Notes: generated by a model from the letters alone, not told the origin. DNA of 15,611 bases from Echinostoma caproni (GCA_900618425.1 UZAN01043082.1:1-15611), one strand, 5' to 3'. Positions 1 through 9,469 are shown, counted from the first letter of the stretch. A program made the numbers and translations.

Positions 1-638
1 AAAGACAAGTGGTCACACACAGACACCGTGATCCAGCAGAATGAAAAACCTAGTCGTGATCACGAGAAACCATTCCAGTCGGTCAAGTTTTAGAATAATA
101 ATCAACCTTTTGCATAATCAAAAATGGTTTTGGTGTAGAGGAAGATGACATGAGAACTGTGCGCCTGTTTCAGACAAATAATTACACAGTGTGTTGATAC
201 CTGATCTTCACGGCCGATCGATAAAGCGGACAAAAATCTCATGAACATTCTAAAAAGGCACGACATCAAAATAATGTGAAATAGGTTAGGCGTAACACAC
301 ACTCAGAATGCATCCCTAACCGTAACAACATGGTACCCTTCGATCAAGAATACATAAAAGGAGAGAAATTATAAATTTTCACGCGCAAAACCATTTACAC
401 TTCCCATTTATACTATTTACCTCTTTATCCTATAAATTTGCTCCCATCTAAGTTTATGACTATTCAGAATGTACTCAGTTACAAACAAAAGACTACATAT
501 TAGTGGGGAACAGCTCCCACAAAAGTTGACGGACAAAATCGATTAATTTGATTTCCTTAATATTCCGCACAAGGCTTAAACTAGAATGGGAACTTTTCAA
601 ATGAAGCTCATCAGTGCGGTATTAAGCATTGTTTTCAG
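1..638. other. Anonymous AT-rich DNA
   Basis: I see no gene, RNA or repeat that can be supported here. Stops are frequent in all six frames. A 12-bp perfect palindrome (TCGTGATCACGA, 54-65) is present but is within what chance allows. The short open frames on both strands have no recognisable motif. Confidence 0.6.
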
Positions 639-754
639 ATCTCATACGAACTTGCAATTACCGTCGATTTTTCCGATGACAATAGAAGAACGACCGTACA
701 AATCCTCCGTTGCTATTCGTGTGTTTTGATGCCTGAGGTTTCAAAGAAAATGTG
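639..754 (+). other. Possible internal exon (weak)
   Basis: A pyrimidine-rich acceptor (ATTGTTTTCAG, ending 638) precedes 116 nt that stay open in one frame, followed by GTAAAT at 755-760 as a possible donor. The frame is already open upstream from about 583 and would stop at 756-758 if unspliced. The peptide contains ELAITVDFSDDN and a CYSC motif; it matches no family I recognise. Splice-like signals are common in AT-rich DNA, so this is only a candidate. RNA evidence would be needed. Confidence 0.15.
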
Positions 755-759
755 GTAAA

Positions 760-1825
760 TTTTCCTGCAATTACAACTCAATCAGAAACACAACTATGTT
801 TGTCCTCAAAAAACATCCCTGATTTCTTGGATGCGATTAAGTTTTGAGGGATAAAGTTACACTACATGCTTAATCACGGTTGATTTGAAAGAACTTACCA
901 CTTCTGCCGAATGAGCCGAGTGAAATACAAACAAAGGTCACTTTCATCTACGGCAATTTTCGTGGTCTTTAAAGATTGTACATTTTTAATTTTAGCATTC
1001 TTTTATTTCCTCTATTGCCTATACTGAACTGAAATACACATTCAGAGAAATACCTCTGTGGGGAAATTAAATGAAGACAGTCAGTGGGAATATAAATTGA
1101 AACGTGTTTTTGTCTTCTTGCATAATTCACGTCACATCCCCTAAAATTCATAAATCATTCCCCGGTAGAGGTTAAATGTACTAAGACAGTTATCCAAGGA
1201 AAGAAAAGTTACACATCTCAAAGCCTACCCTTGTAAAGGATACGATCCTCAAATCATTCTGCAGAGTCTGTCTATTGCCTGTTTTGCAGATGATTCAGAT
1301 TTCAGGTTAAAACATTCAGGCAAACTTGATTGTTGCAAGATAGGCCCTGGTTTTTACCAACAAACTGAAAAAGGTGCGCGGTCCGATGGCAGGACTTCAA
1401 AACTCCAAACCAATAATTACGCAGTGTCATTAAATTTTGTGACGTAGTTGTATCCCTTTGTACAAACAACGACACTTTGGTTGTCTACTCTAAAAAAGTG
1501 TGGGTGGTGTAACAATTTGTCAGATAGTTTCAAATCATCACTCTTTTTCAGCTATCCAAGTTGGAACCTATTTTAAACACAACCAAATATTCAAAATACC
1601 TCTTAGGCTTTTATCATTCCTTTCTCCGTGGATAGCATAAAAATGAATACTTAACCTTTATCTAGGCTAACTGTTATCAAACACCTAGGAGTCTGAATGA
1701 ACAATAATCTGAAATGATCTGAAGATATTGCGAATTGTATTCGAAAACTGTGGCACTTGTCATTTTGGATTCTCAAACAGTTTGAAATCTCGCTAAGGAT
1801 TACACCCCCGACACACTGATCCTTG
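760..1825. other. Anonymous AT-rich DNA
   Basis: No supported feature. On the minus strand a 49-nt segment (947 down to 899) starts with ATG directly after a stop and ends at a GTAAGT donor (898-893), but there is no good acceptor, so I do not call an exon. The remainder is short broken frames. Confidence 0.6.
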
Positions 1826-1829
1826 TGCA

Positions 1830-2145
1830 TTTCCCACTGTCGATTACTCCCCTACTCCTATTGTATTTGCTGGTCTCTGGAATATAAGAAACGGTTTTCT
1901 GGTTTTCCTTTGACGGTCGTCAATCAATCGTCATTCGTGCACCAGCAAGCTCACTTGATCGTGAAACTTGCTGATCAAATATTTCCGCCGTGTTTGAAGT
2001 TTGTCCATAGAATTCTTGCCAACCATTCACATAGTTCTTGCATCATGCGCCGTCCCTTTGTTGTCCTCATTATTCTGTGTGCTCCGGATTCCGACATTTT
2101 ATCCCGCATAAATTTCCATAAGGAATTCTCCTGTCCATTTTAACA
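1830..2145. other. GC-richer block open on both strands, unidentified
   Basis: The plus strand is open for about 106 codons (stop near 2143). The start offered by this frame is TTG, so a translated ORF is not supported. The minus strand also has open stretches of about 40-50 codons, one reading ELCEWLARILWTNFKHGG and another, in a shifted frame, reading NGWQEFYGQTSNTAEIFDQQ. Base composition is visibly less AT-rich than the flanks. This looks like a fragment of a repeat or an old coding sequence in an unknown frame. I recognise no domain and assign no function. Confidence 0.3.
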
Positions 2146-2149
2146 AACA

Positions 2150-2589
2150 AACAAAAAAGACACTCATAAATGAATTCTGTTCCCGACTTGGTGTATTGAT
2201 TCTGTGCAATAATTCTATTGTATTTGATTTTTTTCGCCCTGACGGTCAATGCGGGGTTTTCGATTGCAATGTGAGGACATACGCATTACCAAAGTTAACC
2301 ATAGGACAAGCAAAAACATTTGCAATGTAACATAAAACACAAATAGGAGAAACTCTTCGTAAAAAGGATAGCCAAAAACTGGTGTTACACTTTGGCAACA
2401 AGTGACAATAATTTGTCCGCTTTCCAAAATTGGTGTGATGTTTGCGCATTCGTATGTTTTGTCAATCTACACAACATATACCTATACAATAATGCTAACC
2501 AAAATTCCCAGTATTATAGGATAGGTTATTTTTATAATCTATTTCAATAATCGTTTTGATACATTTTATTCGAATTTCTGAACAGCAGG
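2150..2589. other. Anonymous AT-rich DNA
   Basis: Nothing supported. The two overlapping minus-strand frames here (2215-2449) are hydrophobic and compositionally unremarkable. Confidence 0.6.
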
Positions 2590-2777
2590 CAGTTATGGCT
2601 TGATGGCAACGTCATCAAATTATCACCCTGGAGGAGGTGTGCTCGAATCGCACCACCACCACCACCAGAACCTGGCTTTCTCATTTGTGGGTTGCGTGGC
2701 AGCATTTTGATTGGCCGCTTCCCCGTCCCAAAAATTGTATCATTGTGTATTCAATAAAAGGAAGTAAAAAGTAAAGG
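2590..2777 (+). repeat. tRNA-headed SINE-like repeat, copy 1
   Basis: An A-box-like TGGCTTGATGG (2596-2606) is followed 44 nt later by a B-box-like TGCTCGAATCG (2640-2650), the spacing of a tRNA-type pol III promoter. A CACCACCACC stretch (about 2650-2668) and a unique body follow, and the copy ends with TGTGTATTCAATAAAAGG and an A-rich GAAGTAAAAAGTAAAG tail. The same layout and a similar AATAAA-containing tail occur at 9601-9771. What is seen is the box-like sequences, spacing and tail; that this is a SINE mobilised by a LINE is inference. The sequence is too diverged at the A box to be a functional tRNA gene. Confidence 0.5.
2652..2668. repeat. CAC/ACC trinucleotide run
   Basis: Short (CAC)n run, five units or so, directly after the B-box-like sequence of the SINE-like copy. 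Confidence 0.7.
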
Positions 2778-2836
2778 AAAAATGATCAGAGAACGAAAAT
2801 AAATGAATGTGGTCGCATCATGTGTGCACTGATGGA

Positions 2837-2861
2837 GCACTTCGGAACCCTTTCGAAGTGC
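2837..2861. repeat. 25-bp near-perfect hairpin
   Basis: GCACTTCGGAA and TTTCGAAGTGC pair as an 11-bp stem with one G·T wobble around a CCC loop. It lies about 70 bp before the recognisable Penelope-like RT remnant. It may be a chance palindrome inside decayed coding sequence, because the frame across it (peptide FGTLSKCGLQFTGH) weakly resembles the RT region preceding the catalytic motif in Penelope-like elements. Confidence 0.4.
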
Positions 2862-2931
2862 GGTTTACAGTTCACGGGACACTCTGCAGTCAATGATTTG
2901 GTACCACCAGGTCCACAAATAAGAAATTCCC

Positions 2932-3063
2932 ATGACCGAACGGTTGAAGTCAAAAGTCGGGCAAACGAAATTCTACAGGCTGTATGTCAATGACATATTT
3001 AGCATAACCGCCAGGGAAAACGTTCTAACCCATCCATGGGCTGCTATTCGATGTACTGCTTGA
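2932..3063 (+). pseudogene. Penelope-type RT palm fragment
   Basis: One open frame of 43 codons ends at a TGA (3061-3063). It contains FYRLYVNDIFSITARENV; YVNDIF (2983-3000) stands where Penelope-like RTs have YVDDTF or YVDDIF, so the first catalytic Asp of motif C is Asn. The residues after it, HPWAAIRCTA, fit the family's usual HPAIxFT stretch, and the preceding TERLKSKVGQTKFY fits the usual segment just before motif C. The role in the live element would be reverse transcription of its own RNA. This fragment cannot be active. Identification is from motif recall, not from a search. Confidence 0.65.
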
Positions 3064-3082
3064 AACTAATGACAATAAAATG

Positions 3083-3094
3083 CACACACACACA
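3083..3094. repeat. Short CA run
   Basis: About six CA units, lying between the two Penelope-like blocks. Confidence 0.75.
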
Positions 3095-3302
3095 ACTTTA
3101 CTGTGTTATATTCTGACTACCAAAGGGTTTGTTTGCTTTAAATGAAATAAAATTCTTATTTCACACATTATCTCGCTTACACAAATACTTGTGCTCCAAA
3201 TACAACACACTTGAAGATGAAATCGCGCATAAAAAGCACTCCTAGGGATACTGCACACTCTTAAGACATTCATCCACCGAAACCTTAAATAAAGACAAAA
3301 AA

Positions 3303-3328
3303 TTGGAGCCATTTCAATAAGCTCCAAG
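3303..3328. repeat. Small inverted repeat TTGGAGC/GCTCCAA
   Basis: Seven-bp perfect arms around an 11-12 nt AT-rich loop, sitting just before the open GIY-YIG frame. It could mark the edge of inserted or deleted DNA between the two element blocks, but is short enough to arise by chance. Confidence 0.35.
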
Positions 3329-3782
3329 GAAAAGCTGTCTATTCAACTACCCGTCCAAGCTCATTGAGAAACGCCTGGTGCAGCTAATTTGGCGTGCGTA
3401 CTCACAGGCTTACAGATAATTAGATCACCTAACACAGACACTGTCCGACTACTCCATGACTAATCATCCCTCAAGCTGTGTTTGTACCGCAACCTTCATC
3501 AAACGAAAAGCGAGACAGCTGTCACAACGGATTGAAGAGCACTGCCCACGCTCATTTCAACACGGAGGGACCGAGGTCACGTGAGGTGCTATTCTAGCTC
3601 ACCTAGCAGACTCGGGTCACCGAGTGAAACCCGAAAAAACCTTTAGAATGATCTACCAGATATCACCTAACCCATCCGAATCGTCGAATCTTCACAACGT
3701 AGCCACTGCAGAAGCGGTGGACATTCGTTTATCTATACCCAAAGTACTCACCCAATTGCATGGGTGCTTCACTATTTCTTAA
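3321..3782 (+). pseudogene. Penelope-type C-terminal GIY-YIG endonuclease remnant
   Basis: A single frame runs 154 codons with only two internal stops, TAA at 3417 and TGA at 3582, and ends at TAA 3780-3782. In order it shows NYPSKLIEKRL (family NGYPxxFI), a CVC pair (3477-3485), FIKRKARQLSQRIEEH from 3495 where the family has YIGRTxRQLxxRIxEH, then GAILAHLADSGHRV, FRMIYQ, and TAEAVDIRL near the end. In live elements this nuclease nicks target DNA to prime reverse transcription. Here the YIG core has become FIK, so the nuclease is inactive. Preservation of one frame over 460 bp is better than in the RT part, so this piece is younger, separately derived, or simply luckier. Confidence 0.78.
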
Positions 3783-4224
3783 GCAAATTGTCAGTTTTAC
3801 TGCGTTCAATTGAATTTTCGATCTTCAAGAGATGGTAGATTTAATGCAATCACCGGTAGATCCAACTTTAAGCTTGAAAACGCATCAAAGCACGCAACTT
3901 TCGAAATTCGTGTTTGAGTGAGTTTTAAAATTCACAAACCAATATCGTTTGTCTGAAGTGAATGAAGTAACTGTTTCACTTGACTTTACTTATAATAAAA
4001 ATTCGAAATTAATTCATGCGGTCGCCGTAGAGTATATTTTGAAAACACTCCAGTTTAGGCTCCAACTGAAGAGCTCAAAAACGAGATTGGAGGAATGGAC
4101 GCATAACCCGTCCCCCTTGTTCTTCTAAGAACACCAGGGAAGAAATTTGTACATTGTGAGTGATATTGTGCCGGGGGTATGGGCTTTTTCGATCTTACGA
4201 CGCAAAATGGACTCTGTGCTTACG
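3783..4224. other. Anonymous DNA after the Penelope-like remnant
   Basis: The first part may be the decayed 3' UTR of the element. No terminal structure, tRNA-like head or recognisable reading frame was found. Confidence 0.5.
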
Positions 4225-4250
4225 CACACACACACACACGCACACACACG
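4225..4250. repeat. CA dinucleotide microsatellite
   Basis: About 12 CA units with one CG interruption. On the plus strand it reads HTHTHTHAHT inside a 68-codon frame, a repeat artefact and not a gene. Confidence 0.9.
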
Positions 4251-4356
4251 AAAACACAAACATTTAAACAAACCATTAGTGAAATACTGTCACACTCTTA
4301 GGATGATAAATCACATTGGTCAAATATTCATTATTATTTTTACCATAAACTAACTG

Positions 4357-4379
4357 ACACGCATACACACACACACACG
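4357..4379. repeat. Second CA microsatellite
   Basis: About ten imperfect CA units (ACACGCATACACAC pattern), some 110 bp after the first array. The two could be one array split by later sequence or independent expansions. Confidence 0.85.
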
Positions 4380-4380
4380 C

Positions 4381-5436
4381 CGTGAGTGCTTCCGTGGGGG
4401 AACATTTTTCATCCACAAAACAAACTGGTTACAAATGATCATGACGGTTAAACTAAATCGTTTAACTGTTCACGGTGTGAATTCAACCGTACCTCGTTAT
4501 TATTCCAACTGGAATTCTACTCTGGACGTTTTACTTGCTTCATTCTCAGTATGCAGCTAGTTTGGGGGTACTGTGTTATGACGCGGAACAGAATCTATTG
4601 CCCCATAATTTTTCCACTCACTGACATGCGCAAAAACCGCATTGATGACTGACCAAAATCGCAGGGTCCACACATTTCGTGCACCGTACACCGGAAAATC
4701 GTGTCCGTCACAGAACCCAACAGCCCGTGGTTGTGTGTGTGCGTGTTTGGGAAACTCCATTGATTCTTTAACCTATGAATACTCTATAAATAGTTCAATT
4801 TGTTACTGTGTCATTCCTCAGACCCTCAATGACATTTTGTTAGTCAACGTAAGAAAGGCAGACTAAAATTGATGCCTGAACCGCCAAATCCCACGTGATC
4901 ACCACCCAGATGCGATTCGCACAACGGACAGGGGCAAAACATCATCCATGTTTTGATCAAAATGAACACCACTTGAATTTTCTCTTTTGAACTCGTTAGA
5001 AAGCGTTTTTTAGAGGGAAGATTGATTCGAACGAAAAGAGACAAAAAAACTATTTTATCCATTATTGACAACCCAAAATAATCATAGAACGCGCAGCCGA
5101 GAATACTGATCGATTATAACAAATACGGGATCTAGGTGTTTCGTCAATAATGCAACTCAATCGTATGTGTACTGAGTCTGATTGCACTCGGGCATTGAGA
5201 ATTCAATCCTTATCTTCTTCGGAATCTGAACTACTAATTCACAACCCTGGTTACTAGAAATTAATAAAGGATAATGAAACGATGAACATAAACCTGTGCA
5301 GTTAATGGATACGAAGAAGTTGGAGATCACAATTAATAAGAATTATTCTTAGGTCATGTTAATAATCAATTTGCATGAACAAGACGGAGAACAACAGTAT
5401 TTTTTGTGAAATCAATTATTAAAATTGTTAGCTGAG
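4381..5436. other. Anonymous AT-rich DNA
   Basis: No supported feature. The 4557-5071 part is a little richer in GC and has short overlapping frames on both strands (65-75 codons), none with a motif, conserved neighbour or good start context. Confidence 0.55.
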
Positions 5437-5510
5437 TGCCGTATGACTTAGGAGTAAGCGCTTCGGCTCCTAACAAAGAGACTAGTGGTCAAAGTCCTGT
5501 ATCACCCAAA
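5437..5510 (+). repeat. tRNA-like SINE head, copy 2
   Basis: An A-box-like TGACTTAGGAG (5444-5454) is followed 43 nt later by GGTCAAAGTCC (5487-5497), two or so changes from a B box. The interval holds an anticodon-arm-like GCGCTTCGGCTCC. The spacing is the same as in the copies at 2590 and 9601. No clear AATAAA tail was found downstream, so this is probably a head-only fragment. It is inferred to be a decayed SINE or tRNA pseudogene. Confidence 0.45.
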
Positions 5511-5579
5511 AGGTTACACATTACTTATGTGTTCTCTCCTTCATACAACGGTTGTTCACATGTTACTTAAACGAAATCA

Positions 5580-5600
5580 CTCCCCCCCCTCTCTCCTCTA
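5580..5600. repeat. C-rich low-complexity tract
   Basis: A run of eight or nine C residues followed by TCTCTCCTCT. Low complexity only. Confidence 0.8.
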
Positions 5601-5711
5601 TTCACTCGTTGGAGATTTGCATTGGATTTCCAAATCTTTTTCAATATGGAATTGTTTTCGATCACCTTTATTTCTTCTGTAGCGGGAGGAAATTTCCAGA
5701 CTAGATATCGA

Positions 5712-5842
5712 AATGCCAGTGGCTATGGCGCAATCAAATGAAAAGCGCCACCGAATCTCGGAGCACGTGTAGGAGTTCCAGATTCGAACTTTCCTAAACC
5801 ATCCACACTGTGGCTATATTTTCTATTGAATAAAAAATATTT
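5712..5842 (+). repeat. tRNA-headed SINE-like repeat, copy 3
   Basis: An A-box-like TGGCTATGGCG (from 5720) and a good B-box-like GATTCGAACTT (5781-5791) lie 61 nt apart, longer than in the other copies. The copy ends with TTTTCTATTGAATAAAAAATA, matching the ATTGAATAAA type of tail seen in copies 1 and 4. The longer A-B gap may reflect a different source tRNA (long variable arm) or an insertion. Pol III origin is inferred. Confidence 0.45.
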
Positions 5843-6191
5843 TCCATTGGTCCTGCTACCCTCCGGGGTTGGAGATAGTACAATCTTAAAGTGAAAATGG
5901 TTGGTTTTCTAAAAGCTCACATATCTACAATCCTATGGAATTGAGCGGTCATGGTTTAAGGAAGACAGTGACTGATATTAGTCGGTATCAAAATAGGCCG
6001 AATTGGATACTGAAAGACTAGAAGAAACCATATTTGATGAGTGAGAAAATTTGTTTCATTGTAGCTCGGCTCCCATATGTCTGTGAATTGTATAATCTGA
6101 TGTCATCGGTTCTCGGCTCTCGCAAGCGTGGAGCTGGTCTCTTCTCCTATTCATCCCACAACAAGGATAAAACATAAAAGTCTAACGGAAG
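5843..6191. other. Unassigned stretch
   Basis: A strong acceptor-like TTTGTTTCATTGTAG ends near 6063 and is followed by a GC-richer open stretch of about 39 codons that runs to TAA at about 6178, shortly before ATAAAACATAAAAG. This could be a terminal exon, but no motif supports it and I leave it uncalled. Confidence 0.35.
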
Positions 6192-6239
6192 GAGTAGAAG
6201 TAGTCATAGTAGTAGTATTAGTGGTAGTAGTAGTAGTGT
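6192..6239. repeat. GTA/AGT trinucleotide microsatellite
   Basis: Imperfect (AGT)n of about 15 units with ATT, CAT and GGT interruptions. On the minus strand it would encode a run of Thr, an artefact of the repeat. Confidence 0.9.
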
Positions 6240-7127
6240 TATAATTCCAAAAGACGGTGCTGGTCGAGGATAATTGTTTACTGAGGATTTCAGACGGGGC
6301 ATCCCCAATGTGGCATACAAAACACAGCAAATCTCGTCTCGTGGTCACACAATGGGTAATGAACTTAGCAATCGACAGTTATTCTCTGAGATACAGCAAT
6401 TTACCCTCGGTGGTGTTCTTAACTTTTGATCATGGGAAGTAATCACCAACTATGCTACCTGCTACTCACAAGTGAGTAGTATCACACAATACCGGGAACA
6501 CGACATTGTGTTGTGGCTTCACTAAGATCTGCAGATGTAGACACTGCGGCTTTGAAGTGCTACTTCCAGCAATTTTAGTCGTGAATCGCACTCATGAATA
6601 GTTAATAATAAATGAAACTGGTAATTCATGCAGTGCAATTATAAAACCTATGAAATAGAACAAGCACTTATCGTATTTGTATGGACGTTTGCGTAGATAA
6701 ATGTCCGCAATTCAGTCAAAAGTTACAAGTCATCTCATCAAAAAGAAGGAGATAGTATGTGCTAAAACAGTAGCCTTTGAAATTGGACAATTTTCCGGTC
6801 TGTAACGTTTCTGGACAACTTAACAGATGAGTTTCATGAAGTAAGAGAAATCAGTGAAAGCAAAAATCTATTCTCGGCAATCTGGAATAAAAGATTACCA
6901 CAGCGAAGAGAGACTCATTCGCATTCGTTATTGCTTTCCCGATCTTCCCTAAGCAACCCGGTAGAAAGTGCTTTGATCTTGTTCCCTAGCGTTCACTACT
7001 TCTACGGCTGTTCAAATCCATTAATAACATGTTACAAATCATTTAATTTTATAGGATTATTATTTACCAGTATAACTGAGTTAGCTCATAAAATTTCTGC
7101 TTTTTGACGCGTTCGTCACTCTTTCAG
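6240..7127. other. Anonymous AT-rich DNA
   Basis: No supported feature. A GC-richer patch near 6940-7015 shows no recognisable frame. Confidence 0.55.
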
Positions 7128-7175
7128 GAAATCGGCATGCGCACATGTATCAATCGGACGAGCGCAATCGACTAG
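7128..7175 (+). other. Possible 48-nt micro-exon
   Basis: TTCGTCACTCTTTCAG (ending 7127) is a good pyrimidine-rich acceptor and GTGAGT (7176-7181) is a strong donor. The 48 nt between are a multiple of three and clearly richer in CpG and GC than the flanks. Two of the three frames are open, one reading NRHAHMYQSDERNRL. Symmetric micro-exons are common in trematode genes (family knowledge). No host gene could be traced, and the lack of other linked exons makes this uncertain. Confidence 0.25.
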
Positions 7176-7708
7176 GTGAGTAGACACCTCTTTTTGTCCT
7201 CCACACATGGTCTCCTAACCCATTCAACCGGATTTATTGATGAAGTCTGAGGAGAAGAACTGTGGATCATTTTTAATTCATCTTGTGATTTGTTAAGAAA
7301 TTGTGCACAAAAATTATCAAGTAGCATATGTCCCACGTTCAATAAACCAAACAATGGCGTCCATATACCGGAGATGAGCGGAGAAATGCTATTTGTAGAG
7401 GACTGTTCGTATGTGTAGTAGTTTTTCTCTCTCAATGGCCCTGCTGTTATTATAAGAATGCAAACGGATATGAACAAATCGTAAAAATTGACTAGACGTT
7501 GCTGTTTTCTTTGGGTACAACAGATGTACAATAATTTTTCAGGGTAGGATACTAAGTCACTCAAAGGGCTGCTATGGTTACCGAAACGGGGAGGGAAAAG
7601 TAAACTCCGGCCACGAGATTCCAACGTATGTCCCATTGATAGATTATCCACGGCTCCACTGATGCCGCCCTGTCTAATTAGAAGATTTCGAAAATCCCTG
7701 ATTGATAA
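7172..7708 (-). other. Long unidentified open frame, minus strand
   Basis: Stop-free for 178 codons (7708 down to the stop at 7172), long for DNA of this composition. No ATG lies near the 5' end; the first start-like codon is GTG at 7651. Counting from that GTG, residues 57-72 (YDLFISVCILIITAG) and 88-112 are hydrophobic and could be membrane segments. An acceptor-like TTCTAATTAG lies just upstream, so it could be an exon, but no convincing donor is near its end. I recognise no family. It may be a chance frame; it also overlaps the last bases of the possible plus-strand micro-exon. Confidence 0.2.
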
Positions 7709-9316
7709 TCACTAACATATTGTTGCAGTTGATTGGCAATCAAACTTCTAGCATTGTATGTTAAATTATGATGCATTGATTAATTCAGAAGTTTATCCAT
7801 ATTTATGATACAATTAGTACCATACGACTAGTATCGAATACCGCAAAGAACGGGGCATAGGAGTCAAGCAAACCTGAATGTGGCCAATTTAAGATGAGTA
7901 TTTTGTATCACTGTATTTGTTGGAAACGATGGAATTGACTAGTAACATGCATTTACATTTCACTGGTTCGTCGATATAGAGAAGTTTTTTATTAAAACTA
8001 CTTATCGGGAGCCTCGATGAGAAGCAAACCCGCGTATGAACGCCGTCTCAAGCTTCGTGCAATCTCGTAATTTAGTTGATAGCTGCATGCAGTATTTGTC
8101 AAACCTCACAAAATAGTATGACAGGTGATTTTATGTAATGATTTGAGGGATTACTCATTTTAAACGACATGAAACTAGGGAACCTGATAGGTTCTTTTTA
8201 AGGAATGGACGTTTCTCGTTTTTCAGTCTATCGTTCTGTTATTTATCGAAAGAAGAAGAACCTAAGAATTGGTGTGAACTCGGCTTTTAAGCCCATCCAA
8301 TTCAATTAGGTTTTTTCAATTTAACTTCTGGCTTTGCTCATCCCAAGGGATACATTTTCAGCACACGGTCCATCACCATATCTATCTTAAATTCAAGTGA
8401 AGTTCAATAAAAAATGCTCACAATGAGGTAAACTAAAAGTACTTGAACTTCAGGTTAACTTGATTACGTGTCAGTCTGTTTCCTTTCGCAATTATAGTGA
8501 CTCAGTGTGAACAGATGTTTAGCACAGAAAGCGCCAGTTAGGTTGTAACAAAGTAAATTCCAACAAAACTTCGTGCGACCTCCAAATAGACTGCATGTGT
8601 TCTTTCTTCAACTTGCATGTGACAAACTAATCGTGAAATTATGAAATCGGTCGTGGCAGCTAGGAGGATAGCATGAGAATGTGTTACGACTTTTATAGAC
8701 CATTGAAATATGAGGACCATTAATTGGAAAGGCGGAAACGATAGAAGAGCAGTTCATTTATAAGGAATGTGACAAAAGACAATAAAAATGGTTGAAGTAG
8801 GACGTGGTAAACCAGAAAATATGTCCGGAGTAAAACAGAAAACGATAGAAGCCGGATCTTTATGAATTAATTTGCAGTGCCAAGACCAGAGGATTTCTTG
8901 AAGAAAAAACGACTCGAACACTACTAGGGAATGAAACTTAGGGTAGTTCTATGCCGTCAGCATACGAAGTCTAATATTTACTTATCACAGGGGACTGACA
9001 CCTTCAATCAGTCCAAGGGGAAAGTAATTGCATTGGGAGATAAACGACAGAACAAAGACCCCTGAGAGATAGCGGTCATAAATAATTAAACTTAAGAAAC
9101 CTGAAATTATTATCGGATTTAGCACCTATTGCAGCATTTTTGCGATGCACTGTATTTTATCAGAAAGTACAAAAATGAGAAAAAGAATGGTATTTTCAAA
9201 GAACGACCCTAATGTTGATCATTTGTATAAGAGTTTCAAACAGAATAATGTCTTATTGTATCATCATTACAAATTGTAAGACAAATAGCAACCAACACGC
9301 TCGTTTGCAGTGATTT
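7709..9316. other. Anonymous AT-rich DNA
   Basis: About 1.6 kb in which I find no gene, RNA or mobile element. A 12-nt word, AAACGATAGAAG, occurs twice about 104 bp apart (near 8737 and 8841). An AATAAA with preceding sequence near 8407 recalls the SINE tails but no tRNA-like head precedes it. Confidence 0.55.
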
Positions 9317-9446
9317 ATCTGCAGTCCAAAACATCACAATTCATGTCTAAATGTTCATTAGGGAGGAGAAACTAGATAAAATGGGAAAAGAAATAATCAA
9401 TATTCCATTTCCATGATCAGATGTTTCTCAAACTTTGGTCGTCACA
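9317..9446 (+). repeat. Left arm of the palindrome
   Basis: 130 nt, begins ATCTGCAGTCCAAAACATCA and ends GTCGTCACA. Pairing is lost outward of about 9315. Confidence 0.85.
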
Positions 9447-9469
9447 CATATGCATTGGTTCATCACCAA

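Larger units (their letters stand above)
2932..3782 (+). mobile_element. Penelope-like element remnant (RT palm + GIY-YIG)
   Basis: Two blocks in the order expected for a Penelope-like element lie on the plus strand: an RT palm piece with the catalytic motif (2932-3063, frame starting at 2932) and a C-terminal GIY-YIG endonuclease block (3321-3782, a different frame). The intervening 3064-3320 is AT-rich with a CA run and shows no RT thumb or connection region, so it is either replaced or decayed beyond recognition. The RT upstream of 2932 is missing or unrecognisable. The element is dead: frameshifted, with stops and substituted catalytic residues. Boundaries are approximate; no terminal repeats or target duplication were found. 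Confidence 0.75.

Noticed and set aside
899..947. Minus-strand ATG segment ending at a GTAAGT donor
   Set aside because: No pyrimidine-rich acceptor, a stop immediately before the ATG and only 49 nt; not enough for an exon call.
2215..2449. Two overlapping minus-strand frames of 67-70 codons
   Set aside because: Hydrophobic, low-information translations typical of AT-rich DNA, with no motif or splice context.
4147..4353. 68-codon plus-strand frame with HTHTHTHAHTRKHKH
   Set aside because: It is a translation of the CA microsatellite and begins at a non-ATG codon.
6151..6348. 65-codon minus frame with a Thr run
   Set aside because: The Thr run is the translated GTA/AGT microsatellite; nothing else supports a gene.
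8260..8420. Possible SINE tail (AAGTTCAATAAAAAATG)
   Set aside because: No tRNA-like head or shared body precedes it; AATAAA is common in AT-rich DNA.
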